A stretch of DNA of 64,000 nucleotides from NCBI GenBank assembly GCA_025201365.1, contig JAIXMF010000016.1, positions 186,001 through 250,000 on the forward strand. The letters run 5' to 3'. Positions within the stretch are counted from its first letter, which is position 1; each line of letters begins with the position of its first letter. A program made the position numbers and the translations under genes. Of this stretch, positions 35,125 to 47,545 are shown piece by piece. This DNA is from Syncephalis plumigaleata. Its lineage: Eukaryota; Zoopagomycota; Zoopagomycetes; Zoopagales; Piptocephalidaceae. The notes beneath the pieces were generated by a model that did no database searches, had not been told where the DNA came from, and was given only the letters and a program-made list of their open reading frames with translations.

Positions 35125-36359
35125 TCACGTCAGTAACATTTCATCATACACTGATGTACGTACGGTACCACGTAGACTACCGGAATTCATACGTGGACTA
35201 GTCGATCCATGAGAGGTGGCACCGGTAAGTGTGCCGGTAAGTGATGCCACATGTGAATTGGAATGAGATGTCGCGGTAGTCATGGCAGAGGATGGCAATG
35301 GAGGCACGCCGCTGTTCGCCAATGCTTCAGCTGACATTGCTTGCAATGGTGGTGAACTGGCAGGACTGGCATTCTGCGAGAGACTCGACCCGATAGATGG
35401 TGTCGCTGTTGCGGGTGGCGGTGGTGCCAAGAATCGCGATAACAGATCGAAGATAGGTTCTTTCATGGCGGAAAGATGAAATTCCGCGAATGACTACGAG
35501 TGCAATTGATTAACTAACTGGCTAGTTAATTACTTGTAGCAATGGCTACTTACCAATCGATTGTCACCGTCAACATCTAAATCAGCAAATATCCTATTGA
35601 CTACCTTTTGCATTTGTAGATTTTGATCCTCAGTACAGAATGGTGCATACTAGTGATAAAGAGGAGTTAGCGCTCATCATCATCATCATTGACTAGATTG
35701 TGCAATTCGCCTACCAATTCAGTCATCACTCGTGATAACTCTTCATGCGTAATGAAACCATCATGGTCAAGATCGTAGAGTTTAAACGACACTGAATGAC
35801 ATGCATTAATGGTGGGTACATAGATGATGAGTCAGTTTTTGTTCTACATGTCAGCGTGCATATCATTGTCTATAAACTCTTACAGGCTAATTTCTCTTCA
35901 GCTGTGCCTTTGCTGAACTCGCTCAGTCCGTTGATGTACTCTTGGAAGTCAACTCGATCGTCATGATCCTGGTCAAAGGCGTCAAATAGACGCTCGAGGA
36001 ACTGATTCGTAGCAGTTGAGCATACACAAAAGTTGCCAACCACCTATTCATGGAGCGTTAAGTTAGTATCAACATCTCATGACGTTTCTTCTTCTACTGC
36101 AATACTGCCATTCTAGCTATTCTATACTCATCTAGACATAGATGTGTACGTACCTGTTTAAACTGATCCCTCGTCATAAGACCATCGCCATCACCGACAC
36201 CTTCAAATTCCTCTCTTAGCAGTTCAATCTCATTCTCCGTAACTTTATTGCTATTAGTATTGTATTGTATTTCATGCTATAGCACGCATAGACAGGAATA
36301 CACTTACAATGCGTCTTTTCCGCTAACTCGTGCGTCTCCCGGCTTACGTGGTTGCCCAT
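35125..36359 (-). CDS. N-myristoylated EF-hand calcium sensor with a long C-terminal tail
   Basis: About six exons, ATG at 36357-36359. It opens MGNHVSRET, a myristoylation-type N-terminus (Gly2, Ser6). EF-hands follow: GVGDGDGLMTRDQF (degenerate), FDAFDQDHDDRVDFQEYINGL, LYDLDHDGFITHEEL and DLDVDGDNRLSFAEF. This is the architecture of calcineurin B and neuronal-calcium-sensor proteins, membrane-tethered subunits that sense cytosolic calcium. Unlike those (about 170-190 aa), this one adds about 110 Ser/Thr/Ala/Pro-rich residues at the C-terminus (nt 35125-35465). The closest subfamily (calcineurin B, CHP or NCS) is not settled, and the extra tail argues against a simple calcineurin B. Confidence 0.75.
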
Positions 36360-38223
36360 AGTCAAAACAATACAATGCGAGGCTAATAGTTCTTGTCTTT
36401 AAACGATACTCGTCGTCGTATAAATATGGATACACACTACGCTTCAACTCGATAAAACGCTATAATTCACTCAATCTATCCGTGTACCGTTAAACCAATA
36501 TACACTATGAAGTTGTGCTGTGACCAGAGTAAAGGTAATCAGATGAATAAGTAAAAGTAAACAGTGAAAGTGAAAGTGAAAGTGAAAGAAGAGTGAGGAA
36601 CAATGTGACAGGCCATATCTCGGCTGTGTCCTTGTTGCTGTCTTTTTGTTTTTGTGTGTCTGTCTGTGCTCATGTGACGAGGATGGGCTGACCTGTCATC
36701 ATCATTATCACCATTAACATTGGCATTAACATTGATTGAAATCAAATTTTTATTATTATAATTTGAAGTTGATTTGATTCAAATGTAATCCATTAGCATT
36801 ATGGTTCTTGCTCTTCGTGCAACCAATGCGACCTTGAAAGAATTCATTCACGTGTATGCGATATTTGCCTATTAGTGCATATCACTCTTTTCATTTCATT
36901 ACTTGCATCTGTAATGGATAAATAGCGTTCGTGAGATTAATCTTTACTCTCGTCGCTTACTGCGATAATCACTCCGCTATTCAATACAATTGACACTCAT
37001 TAAATACATGCTATTATCGTGCGATGCGTGTCCTTCTCAGGTTACAGTGGAACACTTTGTGGATCTAGTATGCTTTAAATAAACATGTATGGCCTCAGCT
37101 TGTTTCATATTGGCACTGTGCCTTGAATTCTCTCCATCAGAATAGAAAGAAAAAAAGCGTACTCCACACATAGGCACCCAGGCACGCGTACACACCATAC
37201 ATACACCATCCCTCTAAGAATGCGCGTGAACAAAACCAGCTTTCGTGCCTTTGCTTTTGGCGTCCCGTACATAACTGAACACTTCTCCAATCCATTCTCC
37301 TACATTACCGATCGTTCCTTCATCGTCCTCACCACCATCGTAACTATCTCCATTTTTAATCAATCTACTTTTCGTATTTCAGTTTTCTCGCTGCACTATT
37401 AGCTTTATCTTGCTTGAAGCAAAAAAGCACACCCAATTTCAAACAGCTTGCCATCTTTTCTTTATATTATAGCCAAGCGTTTATTGCCATTATCAACTAA
37501 AGGCGGTTGATGCGCCTTAATTTGATGGCAGTTCAGTAGAAATTATTCAATTATCCACTTGTCTGCTTGCTTGCTTGTTCAATCCTCACCTCTCACTCGG
37601 TCTACCGTGCTAGGGATAGTCATAAGCAAGCAAATAGACTTGTTCAAATAAGAGGATATACATCTATTGCATAATTGGAAACACAACATTAGTGATAGCT
37701 TATTTTTCATTCACTTTCTTTATTCAGTTCCACTTTACCTTACTTGCAAAAGTGCACACTTTCTATAACTGGATGTTTAGTTTGCATCCGTTAAGTATTT
37801 AGCAACATTTCATTTGCATTGCTCGTCATCATTATAGGAAGTAAAGTAGTACCTTACCATCGCCATCTTCATTTTCTTCTAGTCGTTGATCGACTTCTCC
37901 ACGGAACAAGTAATACTTTCATTTCTCGAATGATACATCTGCCCTATTCTATCCTATCCTTGGCCAAACTCTCCTGCACTATTCTAGAGTTTATCGCTCC
38001 CCTGTTATCCGTGTAACAAACGATTGTTACCATTATAAATACAAGTATTCGCTTGTTTGTTAAATAGAAGCACATCTGCCATTGTTTTATTCCTCGACAT
38101 TATTGCCGCTGATCAACATTACCTGCTTCTACTAGTATCATTGCCATCCTCATTAACTGTGTTAGTGGTTGGTCTCTTTCATAATCATCTCATCCTTCTC
38201 TTTTCTATAACGATTCCACCATT

Positions 38224-38256
<33 letters not shown>

Positions 38257-38323
38257 GCTATTATTCATTTATTATATCATTGTAGTAATACTGGCCGACT
38301 ACAGCCATTAATCAGTCGCTCCC
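36360..38323. other. Long gene-poor region
   Basis: Nearly 2 kb between the EF-hand gene and the 7TM gene. It contains a GTGAAA-type repeat (about 36563-36590) and an ATC repeat (about 38223-38255). Short reading frames here are low-complexity or hydrophobic without domain signs. It likely holds the long 5' leader and promoter of the receptor gene. Confidence 0.5.
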
Positions 38324-39490
38324 ATGCGTGTAAAATATCCGGAAGATGAAATCCCACTGGCAGCTTGTATAGTTGTATTTACGCTATTCGGCCTAGCCTC
38401 ATTTTTTGCACTTTTAGCATTGATTTACGCGTTCATCAATCGGCGCTATCCTCCGATAAAAGCTAGACATGTTAATTTAATGATCATCTACTATATCGGT
38501 TAGTGTAACACTCATTTATTATATGACAAGTACTAAAAAGGAACATACGTTTATTATTATTATTACGCTTTTTTAGGTTCCATTTTCTGGTGCCTAGGCA
38601 ATCTACAAGTGGGTGGATTCTTCGGCTTCGATGGTATATGGTCCTATTGTATTTTCTGGCGCAACTGGGTTCGTGACGTCTTTGGATTAAGTGTACTTAT
38701 CGGTGTGGTCAACTATCGTTGCTACATCCTCTACGTAGTACTAGTGTGTGGTCGGTCCTTTGCCGATGCACCAAAAGTAATGCCCATCGTTTGTTACTTT
38801 ATCCCCTATGTCGCTCTACCTCTAGTGGCTCTATTGCAGCCTGATATTGTATTGCTTGCACCGAAAGACGGCTATGTCTGCGCCTCTTACAGTTGGTTTA
38901 AACGTGCCTTTGGTTTTATTGTTCTGTCTAGTATAATACTAGCATGCTATTTGTCTTATCTCGTGCGCAACATTCGTCAGGCGTTTAATCAGCATCGATT
39001 GCACGTTTACGGATTAGCCTTGATCCTGATCGACTATGTAGTGACCAATGTATTGCGCCACGGCAGCTTGGAATTCCATTTGACATCCAAACTCGTCGTG
39101 TTCTTCTTCAATCTGATCACGGTCAACGTGTACTTTTGGCATTTGATTGGAGGTGCCATCAGAGGCTGCTTATTTCACCGTGAAGCATACCTGCAGCAAT
39201 TTGTTAATGACCTAATGTCCGAGAATACGGGTGCACAATCCATGGGCCCCGTATCCGCGGATCAACACGCGAAACACGAACCATTATACCGAGCCAATGA
39301 AGCGGTGTCCTCGCCTGTCGCGGTTGACACTCATGTACCTGTCCGGCAGCATCGGCGCTCGGTGTCCCAGTGTGAAATTGCTGCACCTCCACCGGTCGCT
39401 CATCCTTATCGGTTCCCGTCACTCAATAGCAGATCCGAGCCCGATTTCCGTAGTGCCCTAGTCTCTACGGGCGTTTATGCCGGTCGCTAA
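38324..39490 (+). CDS. Seven-transmembrane receptor (fungal GPCR-like), member 1
   Basis: Two exons: 38324-38498 and 38577-39490, with a GT...AG intron between. Product about 362 aa. Exon 1 carries TM1 and the loop RRYPPIKARHVNLMI; exon 2 carries the other helices, including RDVFGLSVLIGVVNYRCYIL, MPIVCYFIPYVALPLVALL, FIVLSSIILACYLSYLV and LVVFFFNLITVNVYFWHLI. The cytoplasmic end starts FHREAYLQQFVNDLM, which resembles the opening of the RGS module attached to this class of fungal 7TM proteins, but the rest of an RGS domain is missing; a basic Ser/Pro tail follows. It is probably a plasma-membrane receptor acting through heterotrimeric G proteins; ligand unknown. Paralogs at 58982-60375 and 62676 onwards. 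Confidence 0.75.
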
Positions 39491-39944
39491 TCCATAATCG
39501 ATGTCCATTGCCATCTACCTTTGCACATGTATATTTTACAGTCGCGGTTCCACATATACATATATACGATATACAATACATACATACATACATACATACA
39601 TGCATATACATAAGCCAACAACCCGTTACACCTTACCATAATCCTAATTGCCGAATGTCCTGCACACCAAAGCTACAGTTTACTGTTAACTTAATGCATG
39701 ACACTTTTAATCTTCCTCCCAAACTACTATCCGACAGCATATATTTATATGTGTGGGTAGTACACATTTTACAATTGAGTTCACAGTATATAATAAACTA
39801 ATCATTGCGAATATTACCGATGATGCACAGCGCTAATCATACTACTATACAATATTAGCTATTTCATAGCCACAAATGTCATCGTGTTGGTAAATACCAT
39901 TTATTAGCAAGTTGCTGCTGCTATTACCATCATCATCATTGTGT
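39491..39944. other. Convergent intergenic region
   Basis: 3' flanks of the receptor and HIT genes, with a CATA microsatellite near 39578-39602. No gene seen. Confidence 0.5.
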
Positions 39945-40495
39945 TTACGATAGTTTAGCACGAATATTAGCAAGTACGGTGTCGAGTTCTCCTTGAGTAG
40001 GCTTCTGCGTATTCCAAGTGATACCCAATCCTTGTTCAGTATCTGGTTTAGGAATGATATGAAAGTGAACATGCGGTACTTCCTAGTGCGTTTGTGGTTA
40101 GAGCAATATAATGATTTAGTAATCGTATTCTACTAGCGCATTCTTCCATCTTACCTGATGAGCTAAACGGCCATTGTTCTATTGATTCGCGATGATAATC
40201 ATACCAGTTAGCATATCGACATGTTACAAAGTCTATACTAGTCAGTTACCTGAAGAAGATTATAATTGGGCGCACCAATGGCCAATGCTACCTTCTTGGC
40301 TGTTGGAAGCAAGTCGCTTAGGGTTTCGTCGCTTAGTTGATGGAAGAATTCAGCGTGTTCTTTTGGAATAACCAAGGCGTGTCCCTCGGAGAGTGGTCCA
40401 ATATCGAGGAATGCAAGGGTTTTTGTCGTTTCCAAGATCTTCCGACAAGGGATTTCACCTTTGATTATTTTGCAGAATAGACAAGTAGTTGACAT
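39945..40495 (-). CDS. HIT-family nucleotide hydrolase (HINT/Hnt1 type)
   Basis: Three exons: one from 40495 to about 40252, a 24-nt exon NNGRLAHQ near 40154-40177, and a last exon to 39945. The protein starts MSTTCLFCKIIKGEIPC with the CxxC zinc-type pair, has FLDIGPLSEGHALVIPKEH, then YNLLQNNGRLAHQ, and the catalytic triad HVHFHIIPK (HxHxH). Length about 140 aa, normal for HINT/Hnt1 proteins. These hydrolyse purine nucleoside phosphoramidates and adenylated intermediates in cytosol and nucleus. The tiny middle exon is needed to give the conserved NNG..AHQ block, which supports the splicing. Confidence 0.9.
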
Positions 40496-41249
40496 GGCGT
40501 AGAAGTGTACGTGGAAAGCAGTTAAGAAGAAGTAGGCAAGTCAAGAAAGCAGAAAACAGAAAGCAAAACAAATGAAAATCGGATGACGTGGACCACAAGG
40601 AATGATTGCTAGTTTTCACTTGATGATGTTATAATTAGGGTTGCACAAATCATACTCGTTTTGATTACCTATAGCATTGATGTTAACACCATCATACTAA
40701 TCACGACAAACAACATGTACATGTATATTCTACGGCATTTCACCTATCATCTATTCCAATATAGTAAGTATGTAATCAAAGCAATAAGTATCGATGATAA
40801 TCTATGATGTTTGTTCCAGTATTACATGACATCTTTTCCACTCCTTCCTAGTCCAGTAAATCTAGCATATTACTTGTTAGCTCAGTTCAGATTATTTATG
40901 TGGAAGTCTTCTAGAACAAACTAGTAGAGAAAATAGCATGCTAGGTGATGACATTTTACGTACAATTATTGTCTATCCCCATAAACAGGGGCTGAGAACA
41001 CACTAATCTAGTATACAATAACTTGTTTCATATAGTCATCTTTAGTAATGGCCACGCATCTAGTGAGTACCTATTATGGTGGAAGCCTCGTGTCAATATG
41101 TATATATCCATTCTTCTCTCTTTCTTTATTAGTCCTGGCGTGATAGGGAGACTGCGATGATATCGAGCATAGAGTACTTTTTTCCATTTGATTGTACTCT
41201 TCTTTTACTATTTTACGTATTTGCCATTATTATCGTTGTTATTTCCAAT
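40496..41249. other. Divergent intergenic region
   Basis: Upstream of the HIT gene and of the second pseudokinase. AT-rich; no gene or notable repeat seen. An in-frame ATG at 41157 could extend the pseudokinase gene into it. Confidence 0.5.
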
Positions 41250-42467
41250 ATGCTTCCATCAATACTACATGCTATCAATGTTCAACGACTAAGAAGCTGG
41301 ACCAGTGTCATCGTTGTTGTTCTACTTTTACTGTCACCAATCGTAGATGCCATTCCAATGGGTGCCGTATTATCCACTCCTGAATCAGGTGAGTTGACCT
41401 ATCGTCAAGTTGTACTTTTTATTTATGATATTCTTTATTGGATTCAACGTCTTTAGCTCTGTATATGGGACAGAGATTTGGTGTAGATGATGCATTCGGT
41501 CAGGAAGGGCTGATAGTTACTAATGTATTACGAGCAAATGGGATTACCGACTATTTACTAGGATATTTGAATGGTAAACCTTCTCTCATTACATGTGGAA
41601 GAATTGGTGATAAACCGAGTCGAATTCATGATGTGTATAGGGTAAGAGGCATAGCCAACCATCTATTTAATAATAGTAATGATAATACTTGCTGCATTAG
41701 ACATTAGAATCACCAAGACCAGTAGCAAAAGAACTAGTTGGTGGAAAGCGATTCTTCGCACAAAGCAAGATAGACTTTTCTATTCCTCATATGCACTGCT
41801 ACGTTAGTTCAACTGTGTGCACAGCATCACTAAGCGATCATATTTCCATACTTCGAACAAGAGTGACGTATGCTAAACGGCGTAAGGAAGCCATACGTAT
41901 TGGTAAACAAATTGCTTCTGGTAAATCATCCGCATTGCTGTATATACACGTAATTCCACTAACATGATCACATAGCAATAAAGTATATGAAAGCCATAGG
42001 ATGGGCGTACAACTTTAAACTGGATAGTAAGTAGTGAATAACGTTTTACAAATATATATATCTGCGTAATAGTAATGTATTACACGTTAGACATGTATCT
42101 CGATAAGAATAACAATTTGGCTCTTGTCATATACGAGGATGCCGTACATGTACCACCACCCGACAAAACGGATAATGACACCATTGATCAACTACTAAAT
42201 ATTGATACCGAAATCGAAAATAGATTCATGGATCTAGGGGAAACTTTCTACGCAGGCGATGATATGCTTAAACTCGCTCATCCATTTCTTTATTGGCCTC
42301 GCTCTCTACCATCCTACGCTAGTCTTAATAGTAACAGTAGAAATAATAGAGATGCTTCCTCAAACACTAGGCCTTTGAGTATTGCTAATATGTCACCGAT
42401 AACACCACCACCTAAAGCCTTACTTCTAGATAGTAGTATGCAAGAACATCCACGACCATTGTTTTAA
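41250..42467 (+). CDS. Secreted pseudokinase-like protein (kinase-fold family member 3)
   Basis: Five exons. Start at 41250 gives a signal peptide (SVIVVVLLLLSPIVDA); an in-frame ATG at 41157 adds 31 hydrophobic residues. Blocks match the kinase-like protein at 10011: DYLLGYL for VFGRGRL, SLITC for VIVKC (Lys replaced by Thr), HCYVSSTV for ECFVTQYV, GWAYNFKLDNMYLD for GFTHNDVTPSNIIVD (His and catalytic Asp lost, Asn kept) and LVIYEDA for LIDVDLG (Asp lost). Catalysis is therefore unlikely. The last exon continues about 130 residues with an acidic part, LAHPFLYWP and a Ser/Pro tail. The exon junctions near 41389/41457 and 41934/41975 restore frame; the junction near 41642-41715 is uncertain. 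Function unknown; secretion and pseudokinase state suggest an extracellular binding role. Confidence 0.6.
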
Positions 42468-42626
42468 TGATTGATAAATTTACTGATGAATTATTTAACT
42501 TAATAAAATTCAGTTGTTTTTAGAGGGGAAATTCATTTGCAGATTATTGCTTGTTTGTTTTGTTTGTCCGATTCGACGTTCACTCATTTCTTCTTTATTA
42601 TTTTTACGACGCATTGCTCATTTCAT

Positions 42627-45382
42627 ATGGATCCGTATCGTCCACCTCCATCCTATGGTAAGCTAGTTACTGATCATACGATCTATGCAACTGATTAGTA
42701 ACCATATGCATACATATATCATATAACTAGGCTACGGTCATGGTCCACCACAGCCTCGCTATGGACTAGGATCTTATGGACGCGGTAACGGTGGTATGGC
42801 TATGGGTCGTGGTATGGGTCCACCACCGGGTCAGCCTCCGATGGGACGAGGTTACGGGCCACCTCCACCGCATTTTGGTAGGCATGAAGGCTTTCCTGGT
42901 CGCGGTGGTGGTTTCCCTGGTCGAGGCGGTCCCATGATGAACTGGCAGGGACCGCATGCAATGGAACCCCAGCACCACCATTAGTACCGCCACCCACTGT
43001 AACCTCACTCTACGTTGGTGGCATATCACCGGGTATTAGTGATATGTGGATGGAGCAACTATTACGTGTAAGTGATAGCAACAGCACTATTAGTATTATT
43101 AGTATTAATAACGAATATCGAGTAGGCTTGTGGCAACGTATTTCGATGGACGCGTGGTCATGATGCAGAGAAGAAGCCAAAATCATATGGCTTTTGTGAA
43201 TACGCCACACCAGTAGATGCACTACGTGCCTTACGAATTCTTGGAGGCGAGAAGCAGGAGGGAGGACATCCGATTGAATTGCCTATACCGGGAAAGACGG
43301 GAGAGAGGAAAAAGCTTATTGTAAGTGTTTAACTAGTTAATAGAGCGAAACACTAACAATTTTGATTAGATTCGAGCTGATGAGAAAGTACGAGCAAAAC
43401 TCGACAAGCATGAAGCAGAAACTGAAAAGGATCAGGCAAGTATCATTTGGATTACTAACTAAGATATTGCTTACTAATGGATGTACACGCTCATAGAATG
43501 AAGCAATTGACGATACAACAGCTATGGATGGTGTTCAAACAATTCTTAAGAATATGTTCGATGCAGCGGCAAACAACACACTCGATGACAATGCAAAGAA
43601 TGCAAACAATGAAGAGGAGGAAGTGGCACCAGATCTAGATCCAGAACAACGACAAATTGTATCGCGTGAAATTGCATTCTTTAGGGAGCGTGCCGCCAAA
43701 CGTGATCGTGAATTAGAGGAACGCGAAAAGGAAGCGAAACGACGACAAGAGGAAAGCGAGCGAGCTGCTCGTGAACGATTCGAGCCACAACCATTAAAAC
43801 AAGGTGCTCTAACCACACGGGATTCCCGTTCGAGCGAAAGCAGCCGTAGTGGTCGTTTATACTACGGTGTCATATACACATACGGATGGGTACTCAATAG
43901 TTCACGTTTAATAGAGGAGGAAGATATTGAGACGCGTATTAAAGCGGAAAAAGAACGAGATTATCAAGAGGTGAGAAGTATAATAACATAGTTAGTATTG
44001 TTTACTAATCAATGAACTACGTGGATAGCGATTGCAATCATTTACACATAGAGAGAATCGTCGTATAGATCAGGCCAAACGAGAGGAGAAACTGCTAAAT
44101 GAACGACGAGAACGACGAGAACACGACCGCGTCAAAGAGGAGAGACGTCTCCGTGAGTGGAACGATGATAAGGAGGAAGATGCAGCGATTGAGGAATACT
44201 ATGAGGATCGGTAATTTACACTGATGATACACCATTGACGGGTAGTACTAATTACATTTGATACATGTCATTATGATTAGATCAAGATGGCGTAAACGAC
44301 GACAAGAAATTCGTCAACGAGAACGAGAACTAGATGAGCGCGATCAACAAAGGGAAGAACGAATTAAACGCGAGGCGGAAGAGGCAGCAGAACGGGAAAA
44401 GCAGCGAGAACGGGAACGAGAACGGGAGGTTGCCGATAAATTAAGTGATGCTAAGGGAAAACGACGATCAAGAGGCGGTGGTGGTGGTACATCAAAAGAC
44501 TTTACAGCTGAACTAGGTCAGTCGAGCATGCATCCTGATCGTATGCGTATGTTAGGTATCGAGGATGGTACACATGCAGCAACATCGGTAATTACCATGA
44601 ACAATCCATTTGCAAATACAGTGTCATCCACCAATGATGGTGCTAGTGTATCATTAGCAAGTGACTCGCCTAGATCGGCATCAACATCGACGTCAACACC
44701 AGTACCGACACCGCTTATGCCATCAGGCATGCCGGTTAAATTGAACTTGACCACTAGTACTACGCAGAAACGTACCATGATAGGTGCGTTAGCACTGGGA
44801 GAAGGTAATGCAGGCGATGGCGATGAACATGCCGATGAAGGCGATACACGTAAACGGCGTCGATTAGCACCGCCACCACCTATTCCACCGGTAGAGGATC
44901 CCGAGGAAAGAAAGCGACTTATCGAGAAGCTAATCAAACGTATTCCAGTGGAGCCCGAGGGATTATGGCAATGGTCTGTGCAATGGGATTATTTAACCGA
45001 GGTGAGTGATCATAGTACATCCTATATTATACAATTATTAACTAATGAGTGAATAATGTAGACGGTGCTTTACGAGAAGATACAAGGATTTGTAGCCAAG
45101 AAAGTCGAGGAAGTATTGGGTGTACCTGAGGATGAGCTCGTTTCATTTGTTATTGACCATATTCATCAGCGTGGTAAACCTACTGCACTGGTAGATGAAC
45201 TTGAAATGGTAAGCGACATTCGATGCATCCTATATTCATTATTGTAATCATTAACTTGTATGAAATATTGTGCTGTTGTTGTAATAATCTAGGCACTAGA
45301 CGAGGAGGCAGTTCGACTAGTGGCACGTCTATGGCGTATGTTAATCTACGAAACAGAGGCACGTGCACAAGGTATTGCCTGA
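42627..45382 (+). CDS. RBM25: Splicing regulator RBM25 (RRM plus PWI domain)
   Basis: About ten exons. The start MDPYRPPPSYG leads into a Gly/Pro/Met-rich region. An RRM follows (TSLYVGGISPG ... KSYGFCEYATPVDALRALRIL, nt about 43000-43300). Next is a long Arg/Glu-rich helix (REIAFFRERAAKRDRELEER; RRQEIRQRERELDERD). The C-terminal PWI domain is LIEKLIKRIPVEPEGLW, then FVAKKVEEVLGVPEDELVSF and ALVDELEMALDEEAVRLVARLW. RRM, ER-rich region and PWI in this order define RBM25/Snu71-type U1 snRNP-associated proteins that influence 5' splice-site choice. One base appears missing near 42966-42971, in a C run within the Pro-rich region. Domain content is otherwise complete. Confidence 0.9.
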
Positions 45383-45686
45383 ATTGTGTCCTACTTTAAC
45401 ACATTCGATATCATCACAATGACAACAATAGCATAACTATTGTCATTCATTCATTGAATCTAGTATGTAAAAATGATTTAGGTACAACAAACACACAAAC
45501 ACACACACTCGAGTAGTATGCATGATCAGGTGAGCCTGAATCTCCTCTTAATAAACGTTGTTTACCTGCCGTACATAAACAAGTACAATATAGATAGATA
45601 GAAATGAATAGTGTATAACATTGAAAACAATGGACATGATGATGTTACTTATTGTATGGAGTCAACACTACATTATAACGGTTCAT
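45383..45686. other. Convergent intergenic region
   Basis: 3' flanks of RBM25 and the rhodanese gene, with short CA and TAGA repeats; nothing else seen. Confidence 0.5.
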
Positions 45687-46297
45687 TTACACTTTCTCAA
45701 CGGGACGACCCTCTTGCTCCCAGTTTCGCATGCCACCACGTAGACTTGCTACATTCTCATAGCCAAGTCGCTTTACAGCTTCGGCTGCAAGGATACTACG
45801 CACACCACCGGCGCAGTAAAGTACGAGATGGGCGTTTCATCATTCGCAGGTATAAATCGACCGATATCCCGATCGACAATACCGCGAGGCAAGCAAAGCG
45901 CACCAGGAATAATGCCATGCGCTTGCTCCTCACGTTCTCGCACGTCCACTACGTGAACATCCATCGTCGAGTCCTTTATCCATTGTTCAAGCGTGGCTCC
46001 ATCGACTTCTGCGATATTAGCATCGCGTCTCACGTTCTCTACGGTTTTCAACCATTGATTAGCCGTGATAGCCGTCTATAATAATAACGATATTGGTATT
46101 TAGTCGTGTGTGCGTACACTACAGTAATACGGTAACGCTTGCTTACATAGGATAACGGTCGAATAGACAGTGATAGTGGCAACACTGAATGACGCGCTGT
46201 TGCAGAACGACTCAACTATAAGCATTGCAGTATTATTAGACAGATCTTTCTGTATATATAGTAAGTAATGCTAATTTACCAGTAAACGGAATGCCAT
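45687..46297 (-). CDS. Rhodanese-domain protein, probably mitochondrial
   Basis: Three exons, ATG at 46295-46297. The first two exons give MAFRLLLSRSATARHSVLPL, rich in Arg/Ser and lacking acidic residues, as in a mitochondrial presequence. The rhodanese domain follows: VDGATLEQWIKD, VHVVDVREREEQAHGIIPGALCLPRG, and the active loop YCAGGVRS with the catalytic Cys, ending GYENVASLRGGMRNWEQEG. A single-domain rhodanese with an intact CxxxxR loop can transfer sulfane sulfur. About 165 aa. One base appears missing near 45826-45829, just before the active loop; conserved sequence runs on both sides. The substrate is not predictable. Confidence 0.82.
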
Positions 46298-46555
46298 GTT
46301 GTATAAAGTAATAGACAAAAAGAAGCAAGTACGTGATATTGTTATCTTAAAAATGATGACTATTTCTCATCGTATGATGTTTATTGCTGTTAAATGTTTC
46401 ATGCTGCCATTCACAACCATATGATTTAGACATGCCTTATAACATCTGATGTTAGTTAAACAAAATAATTTATTAGTTTTGAACGCGATAATGATAAACG
46501 ATAGATGATGATATGTAAATGTCACATCTGTATTGACAATAACAATGAATGATGC

Positions 46556-47070
46556 TTATTGATGTCGTGTCTTCGACATGGTAACCGGTACAGGTCGACT
46601 ATGAATGACCGCGTTATGTCTATGAACCATTCGATTATGCTGGTTAGAACTAGGCGGTGTTGGCGTTGGTTTGGCACCGACGAGTGTAGGTGGCCACTCG
46701 TGTGCTCCGTCATGCTTTGCCACTATCACTGGTGTGGGTGTTAGATTATTCTGTAGCTTGTGATTAGCCGGCAATGGAGCAGCTTGTAGTCGATTCAGTT
46801 TCATATTACTTAATCTATGGTCGACACCATTGTGACGACGTACTACAGTGTTTATCACCTATAATTACATAACGCATAATCAATAAGTTATATCGAATAA
46901 GAGATGGTATCATGTAGCATGATTACCTTAGTGGCCGATGGCACTTGTACCGCTGCATTGCCCGTCTTTCCCGTCGATTTATTCACGGGTGGCGTAGAGA
47001 ATGCCAACTGCGCCTGAACCGATATGATTACAGAAAGCAGCACAAGTGTAGTTATTAGATAGGATTTCAT
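46556..47070 (-). CDS. Small secreted basic protein, unknown function
   Basis: Two exons: 47070 to about 46927 and 46858 to 46556. The signal peptide is MKSYLITTLVLLSVIISVQAQ, followed by a Lys/Thr/Pro-rich part and an exon rich in His, Arg, Asn and Pro (NTVVRRHNGVDHRL; HRHNAVIHSRPVPV). About 148 aa, with no Cys in the mature part and no domain I recognise. Low-complexity composition but a clear signal peptide and clean splice ends. Candidates are a wall-associated or effector-like protein; function not assigned. Confidence 0.5.
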
Positions 47071-47545
47071 ATTGATAATGCTAAGAAGGAATAGACTTGT
47101 TTAACTTGAGGAAAGCAGTAAGAGTAGACGAGAAGATGATACTGACTAATAGTTACTACTGGTAATGAAGACGCGTACGTTATCTTTTATTTTAAAGCAT
47201 GAATGCTAGGAATTAGCCAAGGGGTTACTAATAACAGTGATGATGCTCACAATGATAATGATAGTCCCCTTCACTCCCCTTTTATCAAGTATTGCCAATG
47301 TGTAAGTATGCTAGAATTGATTGTAAGGAGTATGATGCTAAAGCGAGACCGTTATTCGATAGGTTAATCATGTCATTTTGTAAGCATGGATAGAAACAGT
47401 TGTCAGTTTATTTACATATCAAATGCACATAATTATGACAGGAAAATGCCAGTAGAACTAGACAACTCTGATTGTTATTCTTGTTTTTGTTGTTGTTTTG
47501 ATGATGCAACAGTTGCAGCTACATCAACAGCAATTGCAGTATTAT
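47071..47545. other. Intergenic region
   Basis: Between the two small secreted genes, AT-rich; nothing recognised. Confidence 0.4.

Noticed and set aside
38057-38311. Hydrophobic frame ahead of the first 7TM gene
   Set aside because: It ends in an ATC microsatellite coding Ser and has no helix pattern matching the receptors; likely leader sequence.
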